NCBI GenBank assembly: GCA_945862385.1
Contig: CAMAXV010000001.1
Location: forward strand, 1 to 64,000
Length of the DNA stretch: 64,000 nt
Direction: 5' to 3'
From: Chitinophaga pinensis
GTDB lineage: Bacteria; Bacteroidota; Bacteroidia; Chitinophagales; Chitinophagaceae
Shown here: piece after piece, positions 24,614 to 34,642 of the stretch
Position numbering within the stretch: position 1 is the stretch's first letter
Layout of the letters: each line of letters starts with the position of its first letter
The notes under the pieces: generated by a model
The model's input: the letters and a program-made list of their open reading frames with translations, nothing else
Told to the model about the DNA's origin: nothing
Databases searched by the model: none
Translations under genes and position numbers: made by a program

Positions 24614-25615
24614 TCATTTGCGCATGACTATCCGAAGCACATGCATGTCTGCTGTAATGAACAATGTTTTTCCATCAGGCGTAAGCGCCACATTGCTGCA
24701 GGCTTCGGGTATTTTAATCCTGGCCAGCAATTTGCCGGAGGCATTGAAAACAAAAACACCACCCGGACCAGTAGCAAAAATGTTTCCATCTGCATCTACC
24801 TTTAATCCGTCCGGACCACCCTTCACTCCTTCACCCTGAAAAGGCCGCGCATCAAGCAATAAACGCGGATTTGTAAGGCTATCCTTTTCATCCAGGTCAT
24901 ACAAATACCAGAAAGCTTTAGGTCCGTCTGAATTGGCTACAAGTAAAGTTTTTTCATTGTTGATCAGTGCAATTCCATTCGGACGTGTGATCGAATCTGT
25001 AAGGAGACTGACCTGCCCATTGCTCAATTTGAATACACCCTGAAATGGCAATTCTTTTTCAGGATCATCCACATAGCCTTCCAGTCCGTAAGGAGGGTCT
25101 GTAAAAAAGAGATCTCCATTACTCCGGAAAGTTGCGTCGTTAGGACTGTTGAGCCGCTTGCCTTCGAAGCTGGCAGCCAGCATGGTGAATTTCGGTTTCG
25201 GGGAATCGATTGCGGCTTCCATGACAGCCATTTGCCTGTTTCCATGCTGACAAAGAACCAGCTGGCCAGCAGTATTGAGTAACAATCCATTGGATCCCAG
25301 CTCACCAGCCCTCAGTTTAATTCCCGTGTATCCGGCACTGTCGAGGTATACCCCTGCACCATCTTTGGCAGTCCATTTGTAAATTTTATTCCGCGGAATA
25401 TCAGAATAAAGCAGCATGGATTGCTTTTCTAACCAAAGCGGACCTTCCGTCCATTCATGACCGGTTGCGATGATTTCTATGGGTGCTGATGTGTCCAGTA
25501 TAGTCAGGGCTTCCGCATCATAGATTTCAATGGAGCCGATGGAGGATAGTTTTGGGGAGGTATGCTTGCAGGCCAACGTAAAGATAAGCATGCTAAAGAC
25601 AAATAAATATCGCAT
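24614..25615 (-). CDS. SMP-30/gluconolactonase-like beta-propeller lipoprotein
   Basis: A 333-residue protein with a lipoprotein signal (LIFTLAC lipobox). EGPLW, NSPNDATF and GGPDGLKVDADGNIFATGPGG are diagnostic of the SMP-30/gluconolactonase/LRE six-bladed propeller, with a metal bound by Glu, Asn and Asp. It probably hydrolyses a sugar lactone. It converges with the exported Gfo/Idh/MocA gene (15-bp gap), which could produce a lactone, giving a plausible two-step oxidation and hydrolysis pair. The ATG at 25613-25615 begins the signal peptide. Confidence 0.9.
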   Translation of the reverse strand: MRYLFVFSMLIFTLACKHTSPKLSSIGSIEIYDAEALTILDTSAPIEIIATGHEWTEGPLWLEKQSMLLYSDIPRNKIYKWTAKDGAGVYLDSAGYTGIKLRAGELGSNGLLLNTAGQLVLCQHGNRQMAVMEAAIDSPKPKFTMLAASFEGKRLNSPNDATFRSNGDLFFTDPPYGLEGYVDDPEKELPFQGVFKLSNGQVSLLTDSITRPNGIALINNEKTLLVANSDGPKAFWYLYDLDEKDSLTNPRLLLDARPFQGEGVKGGPDGLKVDADGNIFATGPGGVFVFNASGKLLARIKIPEACSNVALTPDGKTLFITADMHVLRIVMRK

Positions 25616-25661
25616 GATTTCAATTTGATTGTGAATCAATTTACGATAAAATTTTGCTTTT

Positions 25662-26852
25662 CTATTTCATTTCAGGACGCCAATAGTATTGGGACAAGCA
25701 TTTCTTTTCAGGCTGAGTGATGCCGGCATAAAATGATTTGAGACGATCACGGTAGATATTGAAATCGAACTGCTCCAGAAACAAATCGCGTAACGTTTTT
25801 CCTGGAAATGCAACTTGTTTGTCACGGAACCTGCAGATCAGGTTTACAAACCCAGCGAGGTCATTGTATTCCAGATCAAAGCCCAGTTTGTATTTTCTGG
25901 AGAGCTCAACGGCATCAATCAGCTGGCTTGACAATACAACTGGTGTACCCACCATCAGGCTATCGTAAAATTTGGTAGGGATGGCATAGGTATGATTTTT
26001 CAACGATGGATCATAAAATAGCGGAACAAATGCCGAGTTCCGCATCACCCAAAGGGCTTTTTTGTAAGGAATCTTGCCTAGATAAGATACATTTTGCTGC
26101 AATTTGAAGAATTCAACATCATCTGTATTACGCATATTTCCAGCCACTACAAAATGTACGCCAGGTAAGTTCATCCTGATGGTGTCGAAGAGCATGGATT
26201 TTCCCCTGGCATCAGAAAAATACCCTATGATAGGTATAATTATACTATTAGACGGAATACCCAATTCAGACCTGATATCTTGGTTGGGGATTTCATCTAT
26301 TGCGTCGCCTGTTGAATTCGGAACAACAAAATACTTGTACTTTTTGATGCGAAACATGCCATAATGTCTGAAATACTGGAAATCGGGGAAAATTATACGG
26401 TCAGCTAACTGAATGAAAACATTGTCTATGAATTGTAAAACCCAAGAAAGCAATCGATTGATTTTAAAACATACAGCAAAATAATCCCTAGGATCATAAA
26501 TGACTATGCACTTTTTATCAAAGAAATATTTATACGCAAGGGCAGGCAATATGGTATAAAAATAAAAAGCAACAATATATTTTGGCTTGTTTTGCCTGAT
26601 CTTCGAGAATAACCAAAACTGAAATAAAATGGTGATGCCAAAAACCTGCAACGAGCGTGGTGGAGCAGAATGGTGATAAGCCTCCTTTTCGATGTTCCGG
26701 TAAAAATCATCATCTTGATTCTGCTTCATGCCGTTTCTAGGCCAATACAAGAACCTGATTTCAGGAAAAATTTCACGCCCTGCGTCAAGAACCCTTCTGG
26801 CAGCAGTGGTAGCATCGTAATCGTTTGGAAAGAGGAAAAGGGTCATAGACAT
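25662..26852 (-). CDS. Glycosyltransferase, GT-B fold (GT4-like)
   Basis: A 396-residue soluble or membrane-associated protein. It has an N-terminal Rossmann-like half and, near the C-terminus, IPIIGYFSDARGKS, LGKIPYKKALWVMRNSAFV and YAIPTKFYDSLMVGTPVV. The last resembles the donor-binding loop of GT4 enzymes (P-x-K-x-x-E-x-x-x-x-G-x-P), with Asp in place of Glu. Lower GC and the lack of other polysaccharide genes suggest an isolated acquired gene. Donor and acceptor unknown. Confidence 0.75.
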   Translation of the reverse strand: MSMTLFLFPNDYDATTAARRVLDAGREIFPEIRFLYWPRNGMKQNQDDDFYRNIEKEAYHHSAPPRSLQVFGITILFQFWLFSKIRQNKPKYIVAFYFYTILPALAYKYFFDKKCIVIYDPRDYFAVCFKINRLLSWVLQFIDNVFIQLADRIIFPDFQYFRHYGMFRIKKYKYFVVPNSTGDAIDEIPNQDIRSELGIPSNSIIIPIIGYFSDARGKSMLFDTIRMNLPGVHFVVAGNMRNTDDVEFFKLQQNVSYLGKIPYKKALWVMRNSAFVPLFYDPSLKNHTYAIPTKFYDSLMVGTPVVLSSQLIDAVELSRKYKLGFDLEYNDLAGFVNLICRFRDKQVAFPGKTLRDLFLEQFDFNIYRDRLKSFYAGITQPEKKCLSQYYWRPEMK

Positions 26853-26958
26853 ATTGGAATTAGACGTAATTTATGTATTAAAGTTTAAACATTACGAAAA
26901 TTAGATGCCTAAATCAATGAATTACATGTTTTTACGTATACAAAAATTATTTAAAATC

Positions 26959-27000
26959 AAATAACCCGGGGTATGTTAGCGTACTCTCCCCCGGGTTATT
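26959..27000 (-). terminator. Intrinsic terminator downstream of the first subtilisin gene
   Basis: AATAACCCGGG and CCCGGGTTATT are reverse complements with an 18-20 base loop. The stem is GC-rich and ends in A/T on both sides, so it can work in both directions. It lies 16 bp beyond the stop at 27017. Confidence 0.75.
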
Positions 27001-27016
27001 GTATTCATTAGGTTGC

Positions 27017-28891
27017 TTATCTTGTAGTTGTAAAACGCCTGGATCTTGACCATGCACTGGTAGTGGAACCATTGACGGCCTGAACCCTCCAGTAGAATGT
27101 TCTTCTGGAAGCCAGTGCGGTGGTGATTGCCAGTGATGTAGCTGACACTCCTGATTGATTGACTACGAGTGCAGTGAATTTTGAATTCGTGGATACCTGT
27201 ACATTATACCTTGTGGCACCTGCAGAAGCTGTCCAGGTAAGTGTCGGTGTCCTACTCACATTGGAAGCCCTGCCTGCCGGTGAAACCAATGTTGGAACAC
27301 TTACGGTTGTTACTGGAGGAGGTACAACTGCAGCCAGTGTTGTAAAGAAGAACGTTGCAGACCAAAGACTTGTACCACTTGCGTTTGTAGCACTCACTCT
27401 CCAGTAATAAACGGTGTTATTGGCCAGTCCGCTCAGCGCTTTTGATACAGATGTAAGTCCGTTAAAATTCTGCACTGCAGCAGTAAAATTTGAAGTAGTT
27501 GAAACCTGTAAATTATAGCTTGTTGCTCCTGAAGCTGCGTTCCAGGTCAGTGTGGGCGTAAGGCTTTGGTTGACAGTAGCACTTGCAGGTGCAAGCAGTA
27601 CTGGAGCTGAAGGAACCGGAACAGCAGGTGGCGGAGGGGGAGTGACGCCATAATTTACTTGCAGGAGCAAATTTGGCGTACCGGCAGGTACTAATGTGAT
27701 GCGAGAAGCAACAGCCTTACTTTTCAAACCAGTCTGAACCTGATCAGGGGTAGAACCCGGGAAAGACTCTAAGTAAAGAGCAGCTGCACCAGCAACATGC
27801 GGTGTTGCCATTGATGTTCCGGAAATGGTGTTAATATCATTCACCCCTGTATGCCAGGCTGATACGATTGCAGATCCGGGAGCGAGCAAATCGATACCGG
27901 CTCCGAAATTAGAGAAGCTTGATAATTCATCCGTCTTTGTTGTAGAACCTACTGTTATGGCTTCTGCAACCCTGGCAGGAGATGCAGTAGACACATCTGA
28001 TGTGGCATTACCGCCCGCAAGACACATTACTATCCCATCTGCAATGGCTTTTCTTACGGCATCATCCAAAACTGCAGATACACCGCCACCGAGAGACATA
28101 TTTCCTACTGCAGGCTTTGTAGTGTGATGAGCGATAGCCCATTCTATTCCCGCAATAATTTGTGCATAAGAACCGCTGCCGAACTGGTCAAGCACTTTTA
28201 CCGGAATAATGCTGATACCTTTGGCGACCCCGTAACGTGTGCCGCCTAAGGAACCCGCAACATGTGTTCCATGTCCGTTATCATCAGCCGGAGAAGCACC
28301 AACCGTAATGGTATTATAACCAACCTGGACCCTACCTGTGAATTCGTTATGGTCGAGTTTCAGACCTGTATCAAAAATATAAGCATCAACAGTAGATCCT
28401 GTTGAAGCGTAAGTATAAGAACCACTTAATGGATTATCTGACTGGTCAATGCGGTCCAGTCCCCATGGTGCTGTAAATTGCGTGGCACTCATTGTTGCAA
28501 TCTGATCTTGTTCAATGTATTTCACACGGGGATCTCTGCGCATTTTTTCAACAGCTGCCGGAGAGAGATGTGATGTAAACCCTTTTACTGCATGTTTGAA
28601 GCTCTTGCCCTTTTTGCTACCAGATTCACCACAAACGCGGTCAGATTCAGCATCTACTTCTGTTTCTTTCACATCATCATTGAACACAACGATGTATGCA
28701 TCACTCAGTGCGGGCGGAACATTGTTTTTCTTGTAAACCGGTGCAATGTGTTCTTCTGAGAATCCTTCTTTCAATGTGAGGTTCTGCTTGGTAAACTGAA
28801 CATCAGGTTTGGAACAACCGGCTAAGATTAGGGCTAAAGCAGAAAGCGTGGAAAATGATTTGCTGATACGGGACAGGAATTGGTTTTGCAT
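27017..28891 (-). CDS. S8 subtilisin-like lipoprotein peptidase with two FN3-like modules
   Basis: A 624-residue precursor. It starts with a lipoprotein signal (ALILAGC, Cys26), then an I9-type propeptide (about 60-130: AYIVVFNDDVKE and KYIEQDQIA), then a proteinase-K-like S8 domain with triad D174 (IFDTG), H207 (GHGTHVAG) and S360 (GTSMATPHVAG). A proline-rich linker leads to two C-terminal fibronectin-III-like modules (about 435-620) ending in RRFTTTR. It is surface-anchored or periplasmic. It is the third member of a tandem family with the genes at 29172 and 31939, each preceded by its own spacer. Confidence 0.95.
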   Translation of the reverse strand: MQNQFLSRISKSFSTLSALALILAGCSKPDVQFTKQNLTLKEGFSEEHIAPVYKKNNVPPALSDAYIVVFNDDVKETEVDAESDRVCGESGSKKGKSFKHAVKGFTSHLSPAAVEKMRRDPRVKYIEQDQIATMSATQFTAPWGLDRIDQSDNPLSGSYTYASTGSTVDAYIFDTGLKLDHNEFTGRVQVGYNTITVGASPADDNGHGTHVAGSLGGTRYGVAKGISIIPVKVLDQFGSGSYAQIIAGIEWAIAHHTTKPAVGNMSLGGGVSAVLDDAVRKAIADGIVMCLAGGNATSDVSTASPARVAEAITVGSTTKTDELSSFSNFGAGIDLLAPGSAIVSAWHTGVNDINTISGTSMATPHVAGAAALYLESFPGSTPDQVQTGLKSKAVASRITLVPAGTPNLLLQVNYGVTPPPPPAVPVPSAPVLLAPASATVNQSLTPTLTWNAASGATSYNLQVSTTSNFTAAVQNFNGLTSVSKALSGLANNTVYYWRVSATNASGTSLWSATFFFTTLAAVVPPPVTTVSVPTLVSPAGRASNVSRTPTLTWTASAGATRYNVQVSTNSKFTALVVNQSGVSATSLAITTALASRRTFYWRVQAVNGSTTSAWSRSRRFTTTR

Positions 28892-29109
28892 TAGTTTGGT
28901 TTTTGGTATTGGAATGGTGGGGTATTTTCAATGGATGAAATGTATCCCAACATATAAAATGTAGGCAAGACCTATTTATTGTATGATAATGAGCGCTGTG
29001 CATGCTTTTAAAGATTCTTTAACAGCGTAAACCAGCAGATTGAGTATTAATACGTATTCCCATATGTGAAAACACATAATTCATAATGTTGTATGATTTG
29101 ACGTACCAG

Positions 29110-29146
29110 CAATAAAATAAAAAAAGGCTGCCCTTTTGGGCAGCCT
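29110..29146 (-). terminator. Intrinsic terminator of the second subtilisin gene
   Basis: AGGCTGCCC/TTTT/GGGCAGCCT (29125-29146) is a nine-base GC-rich stem. On the minus strand it is followed by TTTTTTATTTTATT. It lies 26 bp past the stop of the gene at 29172. Confidence 0.9.
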
Positions 29147-29171
29147 GCTTGAACGATTGCAGTTGGTTTGG

Positions 29172-31886
29172 TTACCTGGCGGTAGTGAATCTTATTGCTG
29201 TGGACCATGGTCCGGTTAAACCATTGTTAATAGCCCTTACTCTCCAATAATACTGGGTTCTTCCTGCCAGTGCAGCAGCTACTGTATATGTAGATTGATC
29301 TAGATTTATTTCATTAATCACTGTTGTTGTGAAAGCATTTGAATTAGATACCTGCAACTGATAGCTGGTTATTCCTTGAACTGCATTCCAGGTCAATACC
29401 GGAGTTCTGGATACCCCGGTTGCCCTGTCTGCTGGAAGCTGCAATACGGGGGCGTTCAGTGTTAAGGATGGGGGTGTGACCACTGCCGCTGATGTAGTAA
29501 AAGCGTGAGGAGTGGACCACTGACTGGTACCTGTACTGGTAATTGTGCTGATTCTCCAGTAGTAGGTATCTCCAAAGGCTAGTCCAGAAATGGGCTGACT
29601 GGTTGCACTCAGGTTATTCAATGTCAGCAGAACTGTAGTAAATGCAGGATTATCAGAAAACTGGAGATTATATCCAGTTGCATTCGTTACAGGCGACCAG
29701 CTGAGTGTTAGGTTTTGAGATTGGTTTACAGCACCATTGGCAGGTAAGGATAAGACGGGAGCAACTGCAGAATTTACTGTTGTGGTGAATGAATTTGCGG
29801 TAGACCAAGCACTTACGCCAGATGCAGCAGATGCCCTTATTCTCCAGTAGTAAGTAGCCCCATAACCTAATCCTGAGATTGGCTGACGGTTTTGGGTCAA
29901 TCCGTTGAGTGTTAAAATTATCTTACTGAAATCAGGCTTATCTGAAAACTGAAGATCATAGCCAGTAGCTGTATTTACAGGATTCCATGTCAGCGTAAGT
30001 AATGTTGGCTGATTGGTGGCCCCTGTTGCGGGTGAAACCAATACCGGCGCTGAAACAGTATTCAATGCTGTTGTAAAAGAAGAAGCAACTGACCAGGTTC
30101 CTGTTGCACCTGCAATATTCGCTCTTATTCTCCAGTAATAAGTTGCTCCAAAACCCAGTCCTGAGATAGGCTGACGGGTTTGTGTAAGTCCGTTCAGAGT
30201 CAGCAAAACCTTACTAAAATCAGCATTGTCAGAAAACTGAAGATCATAAGAAGCTGCTCCGTTTACAGGATTCCATGTAAGGCTTAGTAGCGTAGGCTGG
30301 TTTGTTGCACCTGAAACAGGAGTAGATAATATAGGTGCTGCTACAGTATTCAATGCTGTGGTAAAGGAAGCAGGTGTTGACCAAAGTCCGGAACCTGCAG
30401 CATTATTTGCCCTTATCCTCCAGTAGTAGGTTGCTCCGAATCCCAATCCTGAAATAGGCTGCCTCGTTTGCTTTAAACCATTCAGGGTGAGTAAAACAGT
30501 ACTGAAATCTGCTTTATCTGAAAACTGTAAGTCATACGACAGTGCGCCAATACTGGTATTCCAGCTCAGTGATAGAGCCTGTGGTAAATCAACTGATGCA
30601 GTTTCAGGTGATGTGAGAACAGGTGCTCCCGGTAACGGGGGTGCATTAAAATTCACCTGTAAAAGTAAATTTGCTGTTGCAGCAGGCACTTCTGTTATTT
30701 CATCCGCTACTGCAAAACTTTTTAAACCAAGCTGTACCTGTTCCGGTGTAGATCCAGGAAATTTTTCTAAATAAAGTGCAGCGGCACCAGTAACATGTGG
30801 TGAAGCCATCGAAGTTCCTGACATTACATTGATATCGTTTATACCTGTGTGCCATGCAGATGTGATACTTGAACCAGGAGCCAGTATATCTACTTCCGGA
30901 CCAAAATTTGAAAAAGCTGACCATTGATCGGTATTGGTTACAGACCCTACTGTGATGGCCTCTGTTACCCTGCCTGGTGAAGTGTTTGCTGTAGCTTCAG
31001 CATTATTCCCAGCTGCAACAGAAATGACTATGCCATCAGCAATGGCTCTTCTGATAGCTTCGTCAAGTGAAACTGCTAGTGCACCACTTATTGATACATT
31101 ACCTACAGCTGGTTTTGATGTGTGATTTGAGATGGCCCAATCAAGTCCTGCAATAATCTGGGTAAATGTGCCGGTTCCGAATCTATCCAACACTTTGACA
31201 GGAATCAAGTTAATTGCTTTTGCAACACCATAACGCGAACCTCCAACCACTCCTGCAACATGTGTGCCATGTCCATTATCATCATCTGGAGCTGCACCTG
31301 CAGTAATTGCATTGAATCCGGGTCTTATTCTTCCTGTAAATTCATTGTGGTCAGGTTTGATACCTGTATCAAAAATATATGCGTCGACTGTAGATCCGGT
31401 TGTTTCGTATGTGAATGAACCGCTCAATGGAGCTGATACCTGATCAATCCTGTCTAATCCCCATGGTGCCGTAAATTGTGTACCGCTGATTTTCATTACC
31501 TGATCCTGCTCTACATATTTTACATTTGGTTCTTTCCTTACATTATCCAAGTCCTCTGCAGTAAGCTGAATTGTGAAGCCTTTCAAAGCATACCGAAAGG
31601 TCTTATCTTTTTGGGAAGACAGCAACTTTGTAATTTTATCTGATTCAAAATCAAGATCTTTCCAATCGACATTATCTTTGAGTACAACCACATAGTAAGC
31701 ACTAAGCGGAGGTGTTCCTGTTCCATTACTACTAAACAACGGCGCAAGTCCATCTTCCCCTTCTTCAAGGGTAAAATTCTTCTTGACAAATGATTCCTGT
31801 TCTTTCTTACATCCACCCAACAACATCACAACAGAGAGAATTACGAACATCGCTGTGTGAACTCCAAATGTTAAATTTCTTCCCAT
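29172..31886 (-). CDS. S8 subtilisin-like lipoprotein peptidase with five FN3-like modules
   Basis: A 904-residue precursor of the same design as its neighbours: lipobox LLGGC, I9-like propeptide (AYYVVVLKDN, VKYVEQDQV), S8 domain with IFDTG (Asp), GHGTHVAG (His) and GTSMASPHVTG (Ser), then five FN3-like modules of about 96 residues. Three of these are nearly identical (SYDLQFSD, LTLNGLTQTRQPISGLGFG), so the array has probably grown or been homogenised recently by recombination. The modules likely bind glycans or protein or act as stalks. Its own terminator at 29110-29146 suggests separate transcription from the 27017 gene. Confidence 0.95.
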   Translation of the reverse strand: MGRNLTFGVHTAMFVILSVVMLLGGCKKEQESFVKKNFTLEEGEDGLAPLFSSNGTGTPPLSAYYVVVLKDNVDWKDLDFESDKITKLLSSQKDKTFRYALKGFTIQLTAEDLDNVRKEPNVKYVEQDQVMKISGTQFTAPWGLDRIDQVSAPLSGSFTYETTGSTVDAYIFDTGIKPDHNEFTGRIRPGFNAITAGAAPDDDNGHGTHVAGVVGGSRYGVAKAINLIPVKVLDRFGTGTFTQIIAGLDWAISNHTSKPAVGNVSISGALAVSLDEAIRRAIADGIVISVAAGNNAEATANTSPGRVTEAITVGSVTNTDQWSAFSNFGPEVDILAPGSSITSAWHTGINDINVMSGTSMASPHVTGAAALYLEKFPGSTPEQVQLGLKSFAVADEITEVPAATANLLLQVNFNAPPLPGAPVLTSPETASVDLPQALSLSWNTSIGALSYDLQFSDKADFSTVLLTLNGLKQTRQPISGLGFGATYYWRIRANNAAGSGLWSTPASFTTALNTVAAPILSTPVSGATNQPTLLSLTWNPVNGAASYDLQFSDNADFSKVLLTLNGLTQTRQPISGLGFGATYYWRIRANIAGATGTWSVASSFTTALNTVSAPVLVSPATGATNQPTLLTLTWNPVNTATGYDLQFSDKPDFSKIILTLNGLTQNRQPISGLGYGATYYWRIRASAASGVSAWSTANSFTTTVNSAVAPVLSLPANGAVNQSQNLTLSWSPVTNATGYNLQFSDNPAFTTVLLTLNNLSATSQPISGLAFGDTYYWRISTITSTGTSQWSTPHAFTTSAAVVTPPSLTLNAPVLQLPADRATGVSRTPVLTWNAVQGITSYQLQVSNSNAFTTTVINEINLDQSTYTVAAALAGRTQYYWRVRAINNGLTGPWSTAIRFTTAR
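29478..30635 (-). repeat. 288-bp tandem DNA repeats encoding FN3-like modules
   Basis: Within the 29172 gene the same segments recur at a 288-bp interval; for example, the CTCCAGTA(G/A)TA stretch is near 29835, 30125 and 30413. This corresponds to 96-residue modules. The central copies are most similar and the outer ones have diverged. The length is a multiple of three, so copy-number change would keep the frame. Confidence 0.85.
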
Positions 31887-31938
31887 AACTATGTGATTTT
31901 ATTTGTTGGTGTTATGACAAGGGGAAGTTTTAAGGGTT

Positions 31939-33774
31939 TTATCTGGTTGTATACTGTCTGGTAGCAGACCATACTCCCGCTCCGGAAGCATTGACTGCGC
32001 GAACACGCCAGTAGTATCTCGTTCTTGCACCTAGTGCAGGAGAAATAGTCACATTTCTTGCTGTGATTCCATTTCTGCTGTATGCAATTGTTGCAAAAGT
32101 GTTTACAAGTGACACCTGCACTTCATAGGTTGTAGCCCTGGCTGCCGCTCCCCAGGAAAGCCTGGTTGCTGTCAATTGATTGGTTGCGTTATTTCTTGGA
32201 GAACTTAAAGAAGGTGCAGCTGGTAATGCCAGTGGTGCCCTGGTGGTGAAGCTGCGTGCAGCAGACCATGCACTGGTTCCTGCGGTATTGGTAGCACTGA
32301 CTCTCCAGTAGTAAACTGTACTATTAGACAGGCCAGTTAATGCACGGGAGGTTGCGGTTAATCCGTTCAGGTCTACAAGTGTTGTTGCGAATGTTGAGGA
32401 TGTAGACACCTGCAGGTTATAGGATGAAGCACCCGTGGATGCCGCCCAGCTTAGTGTAGGAGTAAGTGACTGGTTGGTTGCATTGGCAGCCGGCGAAGAA
32501 AGCACAGGCACTGCAGGTGCAGGAACAGGTGGTACTACACCGAAATTTATTTGCAGCAATTCATTCACAGTTCCTGCAGGAACTCCGCTGATTCGGTTTA
32601 CAGCTGCAAAACTTTTAAGGGCGGCCTGAACCTGGGATGTGGTTGCACCCGGACTGTATTCCAGGTACAAAGCTGCAGAACCTGCCACGTGTGGTGATGC
32701 CATTGATGTACCTGAAAGGGAAGCCGTTGCCGTATTGCTTGTAAAATAAGCTGAAGTAACAGCGGATCCCGGAGCAAGGATATCAACAAGCGCACCACGG
32801 TTAGAATAAGTGGCCAAGGCGTCTGTTCTGGTTGTAGCACCTACTGTGATTGCTTCAGGCGTACTTGCCGGCGAATAATTGGCTGCACTGAGTCCATTAT
32901 TACCTGCAGCAACACACATGATGATACCATCTGCAATGGCTCTTCTAACTGCGTCATTTAAGGCAGCTGAAACACCCCCACCGAGAGACATGTTGCCAAC
33001 AGCAGGTCGTGTTGTATGATTTGCAACTGCCCAGTCGATACCGGCAATTATTTGTGCATAGGTACCTGAACCCAGGTTATTCAATACTTTAACGGGTATC
33101 AGGGTAACGCCTTTAGCAACACCATATGTTGTTCCCCCAACTGTTCCTGCAACATGGGTACCATGTCCCTGGTCGTCATTGGCAGTAGCAGTGGTATTAA
33201 TGGCGTTGTAACCGCTTCCCAACCTGCCTGAGAACTCTGCATGATCAAGTCTGATGCCTGTATCAAAAATATAGGCATCTACAGCAGAACCATTTGTGTT
33301 GTAGGTGTATGTAGTACTTAGAGGAAGTGAGTTTTGGTCAATGCGATCCAATCCCCACGTTGCACCATTCTGGGTTGCTACAATTGTTGCAATTTGATTT
33401 TGTTCAATATATTTTACTTTCGGGTTGCGGCGCATTTCTTCAATTGCCGCCGGCGTCAATTTTGAACTGAACCCTTTCAGTGCATGCTTGTAAGTTCTAT
33501 CGCGTGTCACTTTTGCAGAACCACACATCCGCTCAGACTCTCCATCCACTTCATTTTCATTGACATCATCATTGAAAACAACAATATAACTATCTTCCAG
33601 TCCGGGTTGAACCTTGGTGCTTTTATAAACAGGTGCAATACCATCTTCCTGGAGGGCATTGTCTAACAAAAACTTCTGCTTTACTGTCTGACCAGCTTCT
33701 TTTGAACAAGATACTGCTAGTAACAACATAAGAAGAGAAACAGAAAAAAAACGGGAAATGTTTGGAGTGTGCAT
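31939..33774 (-). CDS. S8 subtilisin-like lipoprotein peptidase with two FN3-like modules
   Basis: A 611-residue precursor, closest to the 27017 gene product: lipobox LLAVSC, I9-like propeptide (SYIVVFNDDVNENEVD, KYIEQNQIA), S8 domain with IFDTG, GHGTHVAG and GTSMASPHVAG triad motifs, a Pro/Ala linker, and two FN3-like modules ending in RQYTTR. The three paralogues lie head to tail over 6.8 kb. The shared C-terminal ending (R-x-[FY]-T-T-x-R) does not match the usual type IX secretion signal I know, so the export route after lipidation is unclear. Confidence 0.95.
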   Translation of the reverse strand: MHTPNISRFFSVSLLMLLLAVSCSKEAGQTVKQKFLLDNALQEDGIAPVYKSTKVQPGLEDSYIVVFNDDVNENEVDGESERMCGSAKVTRDRTYKHALKGFSSKLTPAAIEEMRRNPKVKYIEQNQIATIVATQNGATWGLDRIDQNSLPLSTTYTYNTNGSAVDAYIFDTGIRLDHAEFSGRLGSGYNAINTTATANDDQGHGTHVAGTVGGTTYGVAKGVTLIPVKVLNNLGSGTYAQIIAGIDWAVANHTTRPAVGNMSLGGGVSAALNDAVRRAIADGIIMCVAAGNNGLSAANYSPASTPEAITVGATTRTDALATYSNRGALVDILAPGSAVTSAYFTSNTATASLSGTSMASPHVAGSAALYLEYSPGATTSQVQAALKSFAAVNRISGVPAGTVNELLQINFGVVPPVPAPAVPVLSSPAANATNQSLTPTLSWAASTGASSYNLQVSTSSTFATTLVDLNGLTATSRALTGLSNSTVYYWRVSATNTAGTSAWSAARSFTTRAPLALPAAPSLSSPRNNATNQLTATRLSWGAAARATTYEVQVSLVNTFATIAYSRNGITARNVTISPALGARTRYYWRVRAVNASGAGVWSATRQYTTR

Positions 33775-34009
33775 GTTAAGCGTTATTTGGTTACGAGATC
33801 AATTTAAACAATTAATCCGATTGTGGCTTAACATGGAATAAGGAAGGAACTATTAATACAAATTTACTCATTCCTGAAGGAAAATGCAATATCAATTACA
33901 TAAATATTTGCAATAATGATATTGATTTTGTATATATTACTGATTGATTACAACCCCTCCTATCAATCTTAAAGTAAGTGCTTGATAATAAGTGCATTGC
34001 GAAACATTG

Positions 34010-34579
34010 TCAGGCTCGGGAACGCTTCATCCGGATTGGACCGTACCAAAGCCAGAAGCCGGTGATAGTAAAAACAAGTAGTGCAACACCCATCAGGGTA
34101 GTATAAATAAGTTTAAAAGTTCCGGAAGTACCCAGATAATAGTCGATAACGGAGCCGTCGTGGACTTTCTCAATATAATCAGAACGCCTTGCTTCCACAT
34201 ACAACAATTTGCCTGTGGCGCCATCGAGCTGGAGGCCTGTAAAATGATCACTGAAGAGGAACTTAACCATGCCTTTATCCTTGCGGATATCAATCCTGTC
34301 TAACGTAACCGACAAGCTGGGTGAAACGGAATCCCGCAGGTAATTACAGGCCAGGATATGGAGAGTGTCTACCGGAAGCCAATCTTTCAGGTCTGTTGAG
34401 GTACCGGCATAGGACTTGGCCATGATATAACCGCCACTGTTTTTTTTCCAGCCAAGCAGGAGACCGGTAACAGAAACAACAAAAAAGAAAATGAAAAGGA
34501 ATGCCCCTGTTAGCCTGTGCACCTTTCGGAATATCCTTAAGACTTTCGCCTGTCCCTGCCTGCTTTTTTGTTCGGTCAT
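34010..34579 (-). CDS. PepSY-associated transmembrane protein
   Basis: A 189-residue membrane protein: a cytoplasmic N-terminus, one TM helix at about 25-45 (TGAFLFIFFFVVSVTGLLLG), a periplasmic PepSY-like region (FLFSDHFTGLQLDGATGKLLYVEARRSDYIEKVHDGS), and a second TM helix near 158-178 ending in FWLWYGP. H-x-x-x-G at the first helix and G-x-W-L-W-Y at the second are typical of the PepSY-associated TM family, often linked to iron or heme uptake or reduction. It precedes no other gene on its strand and may be separate from the GLPGLI pair upstream. Confidence 0.85.
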   Translation of the reverse strand: MTEQKSRQGQAKVLRIFRKVHRLTGAFLFIFFFVVSVTGLLLGWKKNSGGYIMAKSYAGTSTDLKDWLPVDTLHILACNYLRDSVSPSLSVTLDRIDIRKDKGMVKFLFSDHFTGLQLDGATGKLLYVEARRSDYIEKVHDGSVIDYYLGTSGTFKLIYTTLMGVALLVFTITGFWLWYGPIRMKRSRA

Positions 34580-34642
34580 GCGTAAAATTAAGCAGATTTA
34601 GTGCAAAAACCGGCTAAAACCCTTAGACCGGTATACCCAAAA

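Noticed and set aside
29478-30635. Regular repeats suggesting a CRISPR or satellite
   Set aside because: The 288-bp period is in frame and encodes FN3-like modules, so it is protein-level repetition.
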